A stretch of 64,000 nucleotides of DNA, from positions 4,836,001 to 4,900,000 of the forward strand of contig NZ_CAXUQC020000001.1 of the NCBI RefSeq assembly GCF_964253025.1, given 5' to 3'. The position numbers and the translations under genes are program-made. This DNA comes from Rhizobacter sp964253025 (GTDB lineage Bacteria; Pseudomonadota; Gammaproteobacteria; Burkholderiales; Burkholderiaceae_C). A model generated the notes under the pieces. That model had not been told where the DNA came from. It did not search any database and saw nothing but the letters and a program-made list of their open reading frames with translations. The first letter of the stretch is position 1. The number at the start of each line of letters is the position of its first letter. Below, in pieces: positions 1 through 7,896 of the stretch.

Positions 1-1027
1 CCAGCACCTGGGCGCTCTGCGTGAGCAGGCCCGGCGCGGACATCGGCTGCCCGACGCTGCCGCTGTCGAAGCCGACGGCCGCCCGCAACACGAGGCCGCT
101 GCCGTCCGGCGGGCACTGGCTGACCTCGGCGAACTCGAGGCCCAGGCCCTCTGACGCCGCTGTGGCCGCATGCTCGAACAAGTCGTCCAGGCCGGCGTCG
201 GTAAGGGCCTTCTGGCCGAACCGGGCGATGAGGCGCTGCTGATGGGCGGCGCGCTGCACACCGAGCTCGGCCAGCTTGCGGGCGGTGATGTCGCGCGAGA
301 TGGTGACGATCACCCAGCCATCGGCGGTGTGCAGCGCGCGGCGTCGGATCTCCACGTACAAACGCTGGCCCATGCCGCGTTTCACGCTCCACTCCACTGG
401 CTGCACCGCATCGCCGGCCGCGATCACGTCGTCGTAGACGCGGGCCACGGCTTCGGGGGTGCTGTTCAGTGCACCGGCCGGGCCCATGGCCATCAGCTCA
501 CTGCGCGTGCACTGCCGCAGCTTGCAGGCGGCGTCGTTGACGTCGATGAAGCGCAAGGTGGCGCGATCGACCAGGTAGATCGCATCGGACGTCGTTTCCA
601 TCGCGGTTCGGAACCGGGCCAGGGCCTCGTCGCCGTTGTCGAGGGAGGAGATGTCGTCGAACGCGAGCAGCACCGTGCCGGCCTGACCCGCGCCCAGCGG
701 CGTGACGCGCGCCAGGTCGCGTCGGCCGTGGCGCTCACGCAGGCACAGGGAAAAGGCCGGGTGCACGCCCTGTTGCACGGCACGCACGCCGGCCGCCAGT
801 ACAGCCGCATCCTCGCGGTGGAAGGGCGTCGCGACGGCACAGGCGTCGAAGAAGTTGCCGCCCTCGCGTCCCCAGGGGTGGTCCACGGCCTCCCGCCACG
901 CGCGGTTCGCGTCGGCCAGCGATCCGTCCGGGCGGATCAGGCAGACGCGCCCCGGCAACGCGTCGAGCATGGCATGGGCCAGCGACACGGCGGAGTCAGG
1001 CAGGGAGGCGCGAAAGGAAAGAGACAC
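1..1027 (-). CDS. PAS/GAF sensor protein, 3' end beyond the window
   Basis: The minus-strand frame stays open from a GTG at 1027 to the left edge (342 codons), so the C-terminal part is missing. The translation shows a PAS-like region at about residues 15-130, then a second, clearer PAS domain at about 140-255 that begins METTSDAIYLVDRATLRFIDVND and contains a DITARK-type linker typical of PAS/PAC sensors, then the start of a GAF-like domain (LFEHAATAASEGLGLEFAEV). An output domain (histidine kinase or GGDEF/EAL) probably lies outside the window. The start is uncertain: there is no strong ribosome binding site before the GTG, and an in-frame ATG lies 18 codons further in. It is read away from the next gene, 1150-1491, in the same direction. 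Confidence 0.7.
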   Translation of the reverse strand, partial: MSLSFRASLPDSAVSLAHAMLDALPGRVCLIRPDGSLADANRAWREAVDHPWGREGGNFFDACAVATPFHREDAAVLAAGVRAVQQGVHPAFSLCLRERHGRRDLARVTPLGAGQAGTVLLAFDDISSLDNGDEALARFRTAMETTSDAIYLVDRATLRFIDVNDAACKLRQCTRSELMAMGPAGALNSTPEAVARVYDDVIAAGDAVQPVEWSVKRGMGQRLYVEIRRRALHTADGWVIVTISRDITARKLAELGVQRAAHQQRLIARFGQKALTDAGLDDLFEHAATAASEGLGLEFAEVSQCPPDGSGLVLRAAVGFDSGSVGQPMSAPGLLTQSAQVL

Positions 1028-1149
1028 CCATGGATTTTCCGATCCAGGGCCCGGAAAAGATGAACGCGCATTGCCGATTAACTCACGCTCGGCTGCGGCC
1101 TGTGCAACCGACGCGCAGGCGGTGCTGTCACCTGCAGGACACGGACGGG

Positions 1150-1491
1150 TCAGTCTTCGTCGGCCTGGATGCGCAGCCCCAGCCGCCGCACCCCGCGGCA
1201 ATCGGTCACGGCAGCCACCCGCAGCGGCTGCCCCGCCGGCACGCTGCATCGCACCCGGTAGTCCAGGCCGTCGCCGCCGTCGGCGTGTGTGGGCACTCGC
1301 CGCGTCCATTGGTGCGCGCCGTTCACGAGGACGCGCAGTTCGTGCCATGGCTCCGCGGCGTCCGGCACGGCACGCACCCGCCAGTCGACGGCCACCTCGA
1401 AGGCACGGTCGCGGACGGCGTCAGGGGGAATGTCGAGGTGGGCGACGCTGGCGTCGCCTGCGTCGGCTTCCCAGTGTTCGGGGCGGCCCAT
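1150..1491 (-). CDS. Hypothetical small protein, 113 aa
   Basis: I do not recognise this family. The product is a soluble 113-residue protein without signal peptide or membrane segment, with alternating hydrophobic patches (ELRVLVNG, DYRVRCSVPAG, PLRVAAVTD) that suggest a small beta-sandwich. Base use in third positions is strongly G/C, as expected for real coding sequence here. The ATG at 1491 follows two bases after the stop of a 30-codon frame (1494-1586), so coupling is possible, but no good ribosome binding site is visible. It lies divergent from the PNPOx-like gene at 1658. Confidence 0.55.
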   Translation of the reverse strand: MGRPEHWEADAGDASVAHLDIPPDAVRDRAFEVAVDWRVRAVPDAAEPWHELRVLVNGAHQWTRRVPTHADGGDGLDYRVRCSVPAGQPLRVAAVTDCRGVRRLGLRIQADED

Positions 1492-1657
1492 GGTCACGGG
1501 CGGCCGGCAGTCACGGCGGCTTGGGTCATGGCGTCGTGCAGGTGGGCGAAGAATTGCGGGCTGCAATCATAGGCATGCGGGCACATCCCCGTGCGGTCGG
1601 GGATTCGCCCGCATCCCTTGCAACCTGGCCACACTGGCCACCACCGACGAGGCGTCC

Positions 1658-2167
1658 ATGTCCACAGTTCCCTTGCCACTCGAAGCCCACTGGTCGGAGA
1701 TCCGCCGGGTGGTCGACCGAAGCCAGCGATCGGGAATGCACTGCGCCATCGCGTCCGTCGGTCCCGACGGCGGTCCGCATGTCACGCCCATCGGCATGGT
1801 GTTCCTGCACGACGCGCCCGGTGGATTCTTCTTCGACCGCTACACCACGGGACTGGCCGCCAACGTCGAGGCCCGGCCCGACATCTGCCTGATGGCGGTG
1901 GACACGCGCCGAGGATTCTGGCTTCGCTCGCTGCTCCGCGGGCGCTTCGCCACGCCGCCGGGCTTGCGGCTCATCGGCACCGCCGGACCGCTGCGCCCTG
2001 CCTCGCCACATGAACTGGACGCCGTGCGGGCCCGGGTCCGGCCGGTCCGCTGGATGCGCGGGGCGAAGCTGCTGTGGTCGGACTTCAGCCATGTGCGCGA
2101 CCTGCACTTCACGGCACTGCGTCCGGTCGAGTACCCGGTGATGTGCGACCGGCATTGGGGCCGCTGA
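1658..2167 (+). CDS. Pyridoxamine 5'-phosphate oxidase-fold protein
   Basis: A 169-residue protein of the split-barrel flavin-binding (PNPOx-like) superfamily. The N-terminal half has the expected strand pattern: HCAIASVGPDGGPHVTPIGM, a short turn, then FFFDRYTTGLAANVEARPDICL, where the position of the threonines and the NVEARP helix match flavin-binding members that use FMN, F420 or haem. The family includes oxidases and reductases acting on diverse small molecules, so the substrate cannot be stated. The ATG at 1658 was chosen because GAGG lies six bases upstream and because the similarity begins just after it. Monocistronic, with the exporter gene 121 bases downstream. Confidence 0.7.
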   Translation: MSTVPLPLEAHWSEIRRVVDRSQRSGMHCAIASVGPDGGPHVTPIGMVFLHDAPGGFFFDRYTTGLAANVEARPDICLMAVDTRRGFWLRSLLRGRFATPPGLRLIGTAGPLRPASPHELDAVRARVRPVRWMRGAKLLWSDFSHVRDLHFTALRPVEYPVMCDRHWGR

Positions 2168-2288
2168 GCCCGGCACGTCCCGAATTGCGTGCATTGCGTT
2201 GGGGCCGCCCGCGCTGCGGCCGCGCCGCCGTGCCACGGCGCGCACCCTTGCGGCATGATGCCGAGGCTCCGCTCTCCCACGCTCCTCG

Positions 2289-3500
2289 ATGAACGCTTCC
2301 CGCCTGCTTCCGGTTCTGGTGCTGGGCCTGCTCTCGGCCATCGGCCCGCTGGCGGTCGACATGTACCTGCCGGCGCTGCCGTCGATTGCGCAGCTGCTCG
2401 GCGCGGACGACGGCGCGGTGCAGATGAGCCTCACCGCCTTCCTGGCGGCCGTGGCCGTGAGCCAGCTCGCCTATGGCCCGGCCTCCGACCGCTTCGGCCG
2501 CCGCTTGCCGCTGGCCGCCGGCCTGCTGCTGTTCGTCGCGGGCAGCGTCGGCTGCGCCATGGCCCGTGAAGCGGACGTGCTGGTCGCGAGCCGCTTCCTG
2601 CAAGGGCTCGGCGCAGGCGCGGCGATGACCATCCCGCGCGCCGTGGTGCGCGACCTGCACACCGGCGCAGAAGCGGCGCGCCTCATGTCCTTGCTGATGC
2701 TGGTCTTCGGCATCTCGCCCTTGCTCGGGCCGCTGGCGGGCAGTCTCGTGGCCGAGGCCGCAGGCTGGCGTGCCATCTTCTGGTTCCAGGTGGGCACTGG
2801 CGTCGCCGGTCTCCTGCTGCTCGCCTTGCTGCTGCCTGAAACGCGCTCCGGCCGCTCGGCTCAGGCCGACGCCGGCTGGCGCGGAGCCCGCGCGGCCTAT
2901 GGCCGCCTGCTCCGCGACCGCCATTTCCTCGGCGTGTCCCTGGTCGGGGCATTCGGCATGGCGGCCTTCTTCGTGTACCTCGCCAACTCGGCCTTCGTGC
3001 TCATCGGGCACTACGGGCTCACGCCGCGGCAGTACAGCCTTGTCTACTCGGTCAACGCCCTGTCCTTCTTCGGCGTGGCGCAACTCACCGGTCCGCTCTC
3101 GCGCCTCGTCGGCCTGGCCCGCACGGTGCGTCTCGCGGCCACCGGCTTCACGGTGATGCTCGGGGCCTTGCTGGTGCTGGCCACCGCGGGAGTGGACCAT
3201 CTGGGGGTGATGGGGGCGTTTCTCTTCGTCGCGTTTGGCTTTCTCGGGCTCGTGATTCCCGGCACGGCGGTGCTGGCCCTGGAAGCGCACGGGCCGATCG
3301 CCGGCACCGCCTCGGCGCTGATGGCGACGGTGCAACTGGCCATCGGTGCGCTGGTCATGGGCGTGACCGGTCTGCTGCTCGACGGCACGGCATTTCCGAT
3401 GATCTCCGGCATCACGTTCTGCGCCATGGTGTCGCTTGCGTTCGCCCGGCTTTCACTCGGGCCCCGGCGCCTTTCCCTGGCATCGGCGACGGGCGGCTGA
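2289..3500 (+). CDS. Bcr/CflA-family multidrug MFS exporter
   Basis: A 403-residue inner-membrane transporter with twelve predicted hydrophobic segments. The first segment carries the AVDMYLPALPSI signature of the drug:proton antiporter DHA1 Bcr/CflA group, and the loop between segments 2 and 3 carries the MFS motif A (SDRFGRRLPL, about residues 66-75). A GISPLLGPLAGSL stretch in segment 5 resembles antiporter motif C. Known members expel bicyclomycin, chloramphenicol or sulfonamides by proton antiport; the true substrate here is unknown. No regulator gene adjoins it. The stop at 3500 lies close to the promoter of the metX leader. Confidence 0.85.
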   Translation: MNASRLLPVLVLGLLSAIGPLAVDMYLPALPSIAQLLGADDGAVQMSLTAFLAAVAVSQLAYGPASDRFGRRLPLAAGLLLFVAGSVGCAMAREADVLVASRFLQGLGAGAAMTIPRAVVRDLHTGAEAARLMSLLMLVFGISPLLGPLAGSLVAEAAGWRAIFWFQVGTGVAGLLLLALLLPETRSGRSAQADAGWRGARAAYGRLLRDRHFLGVSLVGAFGMAAFFVYLANSAFVLIGHYGLTPRQYSLVYSVNALSFFGVAQLTGPLSRLVGLARTVRLAATGFTVMLGALLVLATAGVDHLGVMGAFLFVAFGFLGLVIPGTAVLALEAHGPIAGTASALMATVQLAIGALVMGVTGLLLDGTAFPMISGITFCAMVSLAFARLSLGPRRLSLASATGG

Positions 3501-3516
3501 GTCGCAGGCGGCTCGG

Positions 3517-3522
3517 TATACT
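3517..3522 (+). promoter_or_regulatory. Probable -10 box of the metX leader promoter
   Basis: TATACT at 3517-3522 is close to the sigma-70 consensus. Transcription would begin around 3529, immediately before the first stem of the riboswitch at 3531, which fits a leader RNA that starts with its aptamer. No convincing -35 box is visible at the right distance. Confidence 0.5.
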
Positions 3523-3530
3523 GCGCCCAC

Positions 3531-3587
3531 AGCGCCGATTTGTTCCGGCTTGCGGGCGCTCAACAAATACCGCTAAAGACGTGGCCC
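3531..3587 (+). ncRNA. SAM-II (SAM-alpha) riboswitch-like aptamer
   Basis: The leader of metX shows the compact layout of the SAM-II aptamer. A perfect 6-bp stem pairs AGCGCC (3531-3536) with GGCGCT (3555-3560). Inside the loop, ATTTGTT (3538-3544) is complementary to AACAAAT (3562-3568) downstream of the stem, giving the pseudoknot topology. The conserved GCTAAAG element (3572-3578) follows at the expected place. In known cases this RNA binds S-adenosylmethionine and switches off metX/metA or metC expression. The identification rests on pattern matching to the remembered consensus, not on a covariance search. Confidence 0.8.
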
Positions 3588-3588
3588 C

Positions 3589-3626
3589 GATCCGGTGTCC
3601 CGCTTTGCGGCGCCGGATTTCTGTTT
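3589..3626 (+). terminator. Terminator-like hairpin between riboswitch and metX
   Basis: ATCCGGTGTC (3589-3598) can pair with GGCGCCGGAT (3609-3618) in a 10-bp stem with two wobble pairs, followed by a T-rich stretch (TTTCTGTTT). Placed directly after the SAM-II-like aptamer and before the metX start, it may be the expression platform for transcription attenuation, although SAM-II elements are also known to act on translation. Confidence 0.55.
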
Positions 3627-3635
3627 GGGTGATCC

Positions 3636-4769
3636 ATGGGATCTGTCGGCCACGTCCAACCGCAATCGATGCACTTCGCCGAGCCGCTGCCGCTCAAGAG
3701 CGGCGCCGTGCTGCGCGACTACACGCTGGTGTATGAAACCTACGGCACGCTCAACGCGGCACGCAACAACGCCGTGCTGGTGTGCCATGCGCTCAACGCC
3801 TCGCACCACGTGGCCGGCACCTACGAAGGACAGCCGCGCAGCGAAGGCTGGTGGGACAACCTCGTGGGACCGGGCAAGCCGCTCGACACCAACCGCTTCT
3901 TCGTCATCGGCGTCAACAACCCGGGCTCGTGCTTCGGCTCCACCGGTCCGATGCAGATCGACCCGGCCACGGAGCAGCCGTACGGCGCGCACTTCCCCGT
4001 CGTGACGGTCGAAGACTGGGTCGACGCCCAGGCGCGCCTGCTCGACCGCCTGGGCATCGACCAGCTGGCCGCCGTGCTCGGCGGCAGCCTGGGCGGCATG
4101 CAGGCGCTCAGCTGGTCGCTGCGCCATCCGGCGCGCCTTCGCCACTGCATCGCCGTGGCCACCGCGCCCAACCTGTCGGCGCAGAACATCGCGTTCAACG
4201 AGGTGGCGCGCCGCGCCATCGTGACCGACCCCGATTTCCACGGCGGCCACTTCTATGCCTACGGCGTGGTGCCAAAGCGCGGCCTGCGGGTGGCCCGGAT
4301 GATCGGCCACATCACCTACCTCAGCGACGACTCGATGGAGGCCAAGTTCGGCCGCGCCATGAAGCACGCGGTGCTTGGCTACAGCACACAGGACGTCGAG
4401 TTCGAGATCGAAAGCTACCTGCGCTACCAGGGCGACAAGTTCAGCGACTACTTCGACGCCAACACCTACCTGCTGATCACCCGGGCCCTCGACTACTTCG
4501 ACCCCGCCCGCGAGCATGGCGGCAACCTCACCGCAGCCTTTGCGCAGGCCCGCTGCAAGTTCCAGCTGGTGAGCTTCACGACCGACTGGCGCTTCTCGCC
4601 AGCGCGTTCACGGGAGATCGTCAAGGCGTTGCTCGACAACCGCCTGCAGGTCAGCTACGCCGAGATCGATGCGCCGCACGGTCACGACGCCTTCCTGCTC
4701 GACGACCCGCGCTACCACGCGGTGATGCGCCAGCGCTTCGAGAACATCGCCCAGGAGGGCCAGGCATGA
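3636..4769 (+). CDS. metX: Homoserine O-acyltransferase MetX
   Basis: The 377-residue alpha/beta-hydrolase transfers an acyl group from acetyl- or succinyl-CoA to homoserine, the first committed step of methionine synthesis. The nucleophile elbow GGSLGG places the catalytic serine at about residue 151; the other members of the triad are likely Asp317 (in TTDWRFSP) and His350 (in PHGHDAF). The N-terminus QSMHFAEPLPLKSG and the NNPGSCFGSTGP loop are typical of the family. Several proteobacterial MetX enzymes prefer succinyl-CoA, so the acyl donor is left open. GGGTGA lies just before the ATG. The gene follows a SAM-II-like riboswitch and overlaps metW by four bases. Confidence 0.95.
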   Translation: MGSVGHVQPQSMHFAEPLPLKSGAVLRDYTLVYETYGTLNAARNNAVLVCHALNASHHVAGTYEGQPRSEGWWDNLVGPGKPLDTNRFFVIGVNNPGSCFGSTGPMQIDPATEQPYGAHFPVVTVEDWVDAQARLLDRLGIDQLAAVLGGSLGGMQALSWSLRHPARLRHCIAVATAPNLSAQNIAFNEVARRAIVTDPDFHGGHFYAYGVVPKRGLRVARMIGHITYLSDDSMEAKFGRAMKHAVLGYSTQDVEFEIESYLRYQGDKFSDYFDANTYLLITRALDYFDPAREHGGNLTAAFAQARCKFQLVSFTTDWRFSPARSREIVKALLDNRLQVSYAEIDAPHGHDAFLLDDPRYHAVMRQRFENIAQEGQA

Positions 4770-5350
4770 GCGACCGCAAGGACATGGAGCTGATCGCCGA
4801 GCTGGTGCCCGCCGGCTCGCGGGTGCTCGACCTCGGCTGCGGCAACGGCGAGTTGCTGGCGTACCTGAAGGCCAACCGGCAGTGCACCGGCTACGGCATC
4901 GAGATCGCCGACGCCAACGTGCTGGCGTGCATGCAGCGAGGCGTGGACGTCATCCAGTTGAACCTGGAAGAGGGGTTGGCCATCTTCGATGACCAGAGCT
5001 TCGACGTCGTGCTGCAGCTCGAGACCTTGCAGCACCTGCGCAACACCGAACGCATGCTGCGCGAGACCGCCCGCGTGGGCCGCGTCGGCATCGTGAGCTT
5101 TCCCAATTTCGCCCACTGGCCGAACCGGCTGCAGATCGCCGCCGGGCGCATGCCCGTGACCCGCGTGCTGCCGTACCAGTGGTACGACACGCCCAACATC
5201 CGCGTCGGCACGTTTGCCGACTTCGAGGTGCTGGCGCGCAAGAACGGCCTGCGGGTGCGAGAGTCGTTCGGCATCCAGAACGGCCGGGCGGTGCGCCACC
5301 TGCCGAACCTGCGGGCGAGTGTGGCGGTGTTCAAGTTCGACCGCGGCTGA
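4766..5350 (+). CDS. metW: Methionine biosynthesis protein MetW
   Basis: A 194-residue protein with a class I methyltransferase fold; motif I is VLDLGCGNGELL near residues 20-31. MetW is regularly encoded with metX in proteobacteria and is thought to be needed for, or to stimulate, the MetX acyltransfer step rather than to act as an independent methylase. The start ATG overlaps the metX stop (ATGA), so the two are translationally coupled and share the SAM-responsive leader. The family signature NFAHWPNRLQ and the PYQWYDTPNI stretch are present. It converges on the next gene with only 21 bases between the stops. Confidence 0.93.
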   Translation: MSDRKDMELIAELVPAGSRVLDLGCGNGELLAYLKANRQCTGYGIEIADANVLACMQRGVDVIQLNLEEGLAIFDDQSFDVVLQLETLQHLRNTERMLRETARVGRVGIVSFPNFAHWPNRLQIAAGRMPVTRVLPYQWYDTPNIRVGTFADFEVLARKNGLRVRESFGIQNGRAVRHLPNLRASVAVFKFDRG

Positions 5351-5371
5351 CCTTGCCGCGGCGCGCCGCCC

Positions 5372-5965
5372 TCACTCGCGGCCGAGCAGGGATTCCTTGA
5401 GGAGCGTGTCGGCCGGCGAGGTGCCCACCCAGATCCGCAGCACCATGCCGAAGAACTCGGCATCGCCCACCGGATCGCCTTGGGGTCGGTCGAGGATGAA
5501 GAACTGCGTGCCCTTGCCCGGCAGGTAGACCATCGAGAACGACTCACCCGGGCCCACCTTGGGGCGGCCGGAGAAGATCTCGATCAGGCGCAGGCTCGAC
5601 AGGCTGTGCTTCTGCGTCAGCTCCTTGGGTGAGTTCTCGCCCATGCCCTTGACGAACAGTCGGCCGAGCTCCGTGCCCGGCAGGTCGCGCAAGGCGACGA
5701 ACTGCAGCTTCTTCGGGCCGGGCAGGGCAAGCAGTTCGTCCACCGTGCTGACCTTGCGCTGGGTGTACAGCGCCATGTCGTAGCCGTTGAAGATGCCGCG
5801 TCGGCGCGTGCCGGCGCCGTTGAGCAGCAGCTTGGTGCCGGTCACCTCCACGGCGGGTTCGAAGCGGGTGGCCGTCGGGCTGGCCAGGGCGGGAACGGCG
5901 GCCCAGAGGCTCGCGGCGACGGTGCACGCCAGGGCGGCGCGGCGGGTGATGGCAGAACGGGACAT
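5372..5965 (-). CDS. Secreted chalcone isomerase-like protein
   Basis: A 197-residue protein with a cleavable signal peptide (twin arginine TRRAALACTVAASLWAAVPALA at the N-terminus) and a chalcone isomerase-like domain of the bacterial type. Recognisable parts are VTGTKLLLNGAGTRRRGIFNGYDMALYT, LRDLPGTELGRLFVKGM and MVYLPGKGTQFFI, matching the fold core of the family. Bacterial members are exported and their function is poorly known; fatty-acid binding has been proposed from the fold. AGGAGG stands before the ATG at 5965, which fixes the start. A second, divergent member of the family lies at 60067-60621. Confidence 0.8.
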   Translation of the reverse strand: MSRSAITRRAALACTVAASLWAAVPALASPTATRFEPAVEVTGTKLLLNGAGTRRRGIFNGYDMALYTQRKVSTVDELLALPGPKKLQFVALRDLPGTELGRLFVKGMGENSPKELTQKHSLSSLRLIEIFSGRPKVGPGESFSMVYLPGKGTQFFILDRPQGDPVGDAEFFGMVLRIWVGTSPADTLLKESLLGRE

Positions 5966-6109
5966 GGTCCTCCTACGGGTTCTTGTTGTGCGGGGCCGGG
6001 TCGCAGGCCGATCCGCGGCAGCGCGCAGTGTCGGCGGCGACCCGATGCGCTGACAAGCGGAAAAGCACGTCGGCCGTGCAAAAATCCGCTCGCTACACTG
6101 GGCCCTACC

Positions 6110-6946
6110 ATGCTGAGCACACTCAAGACGCCTGACGGGCTGAACCTTCACGTGGCCCACCACGCCGGTCCCGACAATGCGCGCGGCACGGTGGTGCTGG
6201 TGCACGGCCTCGGAGAGCATGGCGGCCGGTACGGCCATGTCGTGCAGGCGCTGCTCCGCTGGGGCTGGCATGTGGTCACGTACGACCACCGTGGTCATGG
6301 CCGCAGCGACGGCCGGCGTGGCGGCATTGCGGAAGACGATTCGCTGCTCTGCGATCTGGGGCAGGTGGTTGCCGCGACGCGCACCGAGCACACCGGGCCC
6401 ATCGTGCTGCTCGGGCACAGCATGGGTGGCGCCGTGGCCGCGCGCTACGTCGCGGAGGGCACGCTCGCCGACCCGCACCGCTGGTTCCATCCGGTGGATG
6501 CCCTGGTTCTCTCGTCCCCCGCGCTCGACACGGGCCTGTCCAAGGCGCAGATGCTGCAGCTGCGGCTCATGGGATGGGTGGCGCCGGACCTGCCGGTGGG
6601 CAACGGGCTCAAACCCGAATGGGTGTCCCGCGACCGCGGCGTGGTGGCGGCGTACGTGGCCGATCCCTTGGTGCACAACCGCATCACGCCGCGCCTGGCG
6701 CGCTTCATCGTCCAGGCGGGCGAGGCGGTGCGCAGCCAGGCCGCTGCGTGGAACCTTCCCACGCTCGTGATGTGGGCCGGAAGCGATCGCTGCGTGGCGC
6801 CGCGAGGCAGTGAGGCGTTTGTTGCCGCTGCCCCTCCGGTGCTGGTCGCGGCCCGCGCGCATCCGGGGCTGTACCACGAGATCTTCAACGAACCGGAGCG
6901 TGACGAGGTGCTGCAGTGCCTGGGTGACTGGCTGGCCGCACGCTGA
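6110..6946 (+). CDS. Alpha/beta hydrolase, lysophospholipase/monoacylglycerol lipase type
   Basis: A 278-residue cytosolic hydrolase. The oxyanion-hole motif LVHGLGEHGGRY, the YDHRGHGRSDG stretch and the nucleophile elbow GHSMGG (Ser104) identify the monoacylglycerol lipase/lysophospholipase subgroup (Hydrolase_4). The remaining triad is probably the aspartate in WAGSDRCVAP and the histidine in GLYHEIFNE. Members release fatty acids from monoglycerides or lysophospholipids. Transcribed divergently from the chalcone isomerase-like gene with 144 bases between. No ribosome binding site is clear before the ATG. Confidence 0.85.
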   Translation: MLSTLKTPDGLNLHVAHHAGPDNARGTVVLVHGLGEHGGRYGHVVQALLRWGWHVVTYDHRGHGRSDGRRGGIAEDDSLLCDLGQVVAATRTEHTGPIVLLGHSMGGAVAARYVAEGTLADPHRWFHPVDALVLSSPALDTGLSKAQMLQLRLMGWVAPDLPVGNGLKPEWVSRDRGVVAAYVADPLVHNRITPRLARFIVQAGEAVRSQAAAWNLPTLVMWAGSDRCVAPRGSEAFVAAAPPVLVAARAHPGLYHEIFNEPERDEVLQCLGDWLAAR

Positions 6947-6963
6947 CGGGAGGGCCGGTGCGA

Positions 6964-7755
6964 TCAGGCGTGGAGGTCCACCTCGATCACCGGCACCGGG
7001 GCCGCCGAGAAACGCCGGCGGACCCGGCCCAGCCAGCCGGGTCGCGCGGCCGTGTCATGGACCGGCGGATGCGCCCCGATGGCACGCCGCAGCGGCGGGT
7101 TGAAGTCGCCCTGCGCATCGATCACGGTCAGCGACACGCCAGGAGGGAGCAGCGGATCGAGCCGCCGCGCCAGCGCGGCCTGGTGCCACTCGGCCTGGGG
7201 CGCCTGCAGCATCACGGCCGCCTGCGTGCTGGCAGCCGAGTGGATCAGGGCAAGCCAGGCCCGTTCGATGGCGGGTTCGCTGGCGCAGTGGGCGAGCAGC
7301 CCGGGCAGCAGTCGGGAGATGTCCGGCGCCGCGGGCCGCTCGACCGGTTCGCCACGCGCCACCCGTTCGAGCACCATCAGGGCGCGCAGGCTGAGGAGGT
7401 CGTCGCAGGTCAGCAGGCAACGTTCGTCGCCAGTGGCCAGGACCGCGTTGAAGCGCTGGCTCATGGCGAAAGCGAGCAGCGCGGCGCCGTTCTGCAGCAG
7501 GGTCGGCACGGCCACCGGCGGTGACAGCGACGCCGGATCGTCGAGCCAGACCGGAAGCGTGGGCAGCTCGCCCGGGTCACCGGGCAGGAAGTGCAGGCGC
7601 TGCATGCCATGGCCCGACGCGCCCGCGGCGGGCTGCCGGGCGCCGGGCAGCCACATCCGGGCGGCCAGCAGCTCGGGCAGCAAGACCTGGGTGGCCCCGG
7701 GCGACAGCTCGCCCTCGCTCCAGGCTTGAACGCGGCGCAACAGGTCAAGGCTCAT
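6964..7755 (-). CDS. Hypothetical protein, possibly SseB-like
   Basis: A 263-residue soluble protein that I cannot place firmly. The middle part (SQRFNAVLATGDERCLLTCDDLLSLRALM) and the C-terminal part with VSLTVIDAQGDFNPPLRRAIGAHPPV recall SseB/enhanced-serine-sensitivity proteins, which have an N-terminal SseB domain and a short C-terminal domain of unknown role. No signal peptide or membrane segment. It converges on the lipase gene with 17 bases between the stops and is divergent from the aldehyde dehydrogenase gene. Confidence 0.6.
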   Translation of the reverse strand: MSLDLLRRVQAWSEGELSPGATQVLLPELLAARMWLPGARQPAAGASGHGMQRLHFLPGDPGELPTLPVWLDDPASLSPPVAVPTLLQNGAALLAFAMSQRFNAVLATGDERCLLTCDDLLSLRALMVLERVARGEPVERPAAPDISRLLPGLLAHCASEPAIERAWLALIHSAASTQAAVMLQAPQAEWHQAALARRLDPLLPPGVSLTVIDAQGDFNPPLRRAIGAHPPVHDTAARPGWLGRVRRRFSAAPVPVIEVDLHA

Positions 7756-7896
7756 GGCGGCATTCTTCCATGGCCGTGCGCGCCCGCGCAGCCGGGTGCC
7801 GCCCAGGTGACAGGACGAGACTGCACGCGCGTTTAAAATTCGCGGTCCAGGCCGGCCGAGCCTGCACCCGATCCATCACAACGACGCGAGACGCAC

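Noticed and set aside
170..1063. Long plus-strand reading frame
   Set aside because: Its product is a histidine/glycine-rich shadow; the opposite strand encodes a clear PAS/GAF protein.
7834..7839. TAAAAT as -10 box of the aldehyde dehydrogenase gene
   Set aside because: No -35 element at 16-18 bases; left uncalled although a promoter must lie near.
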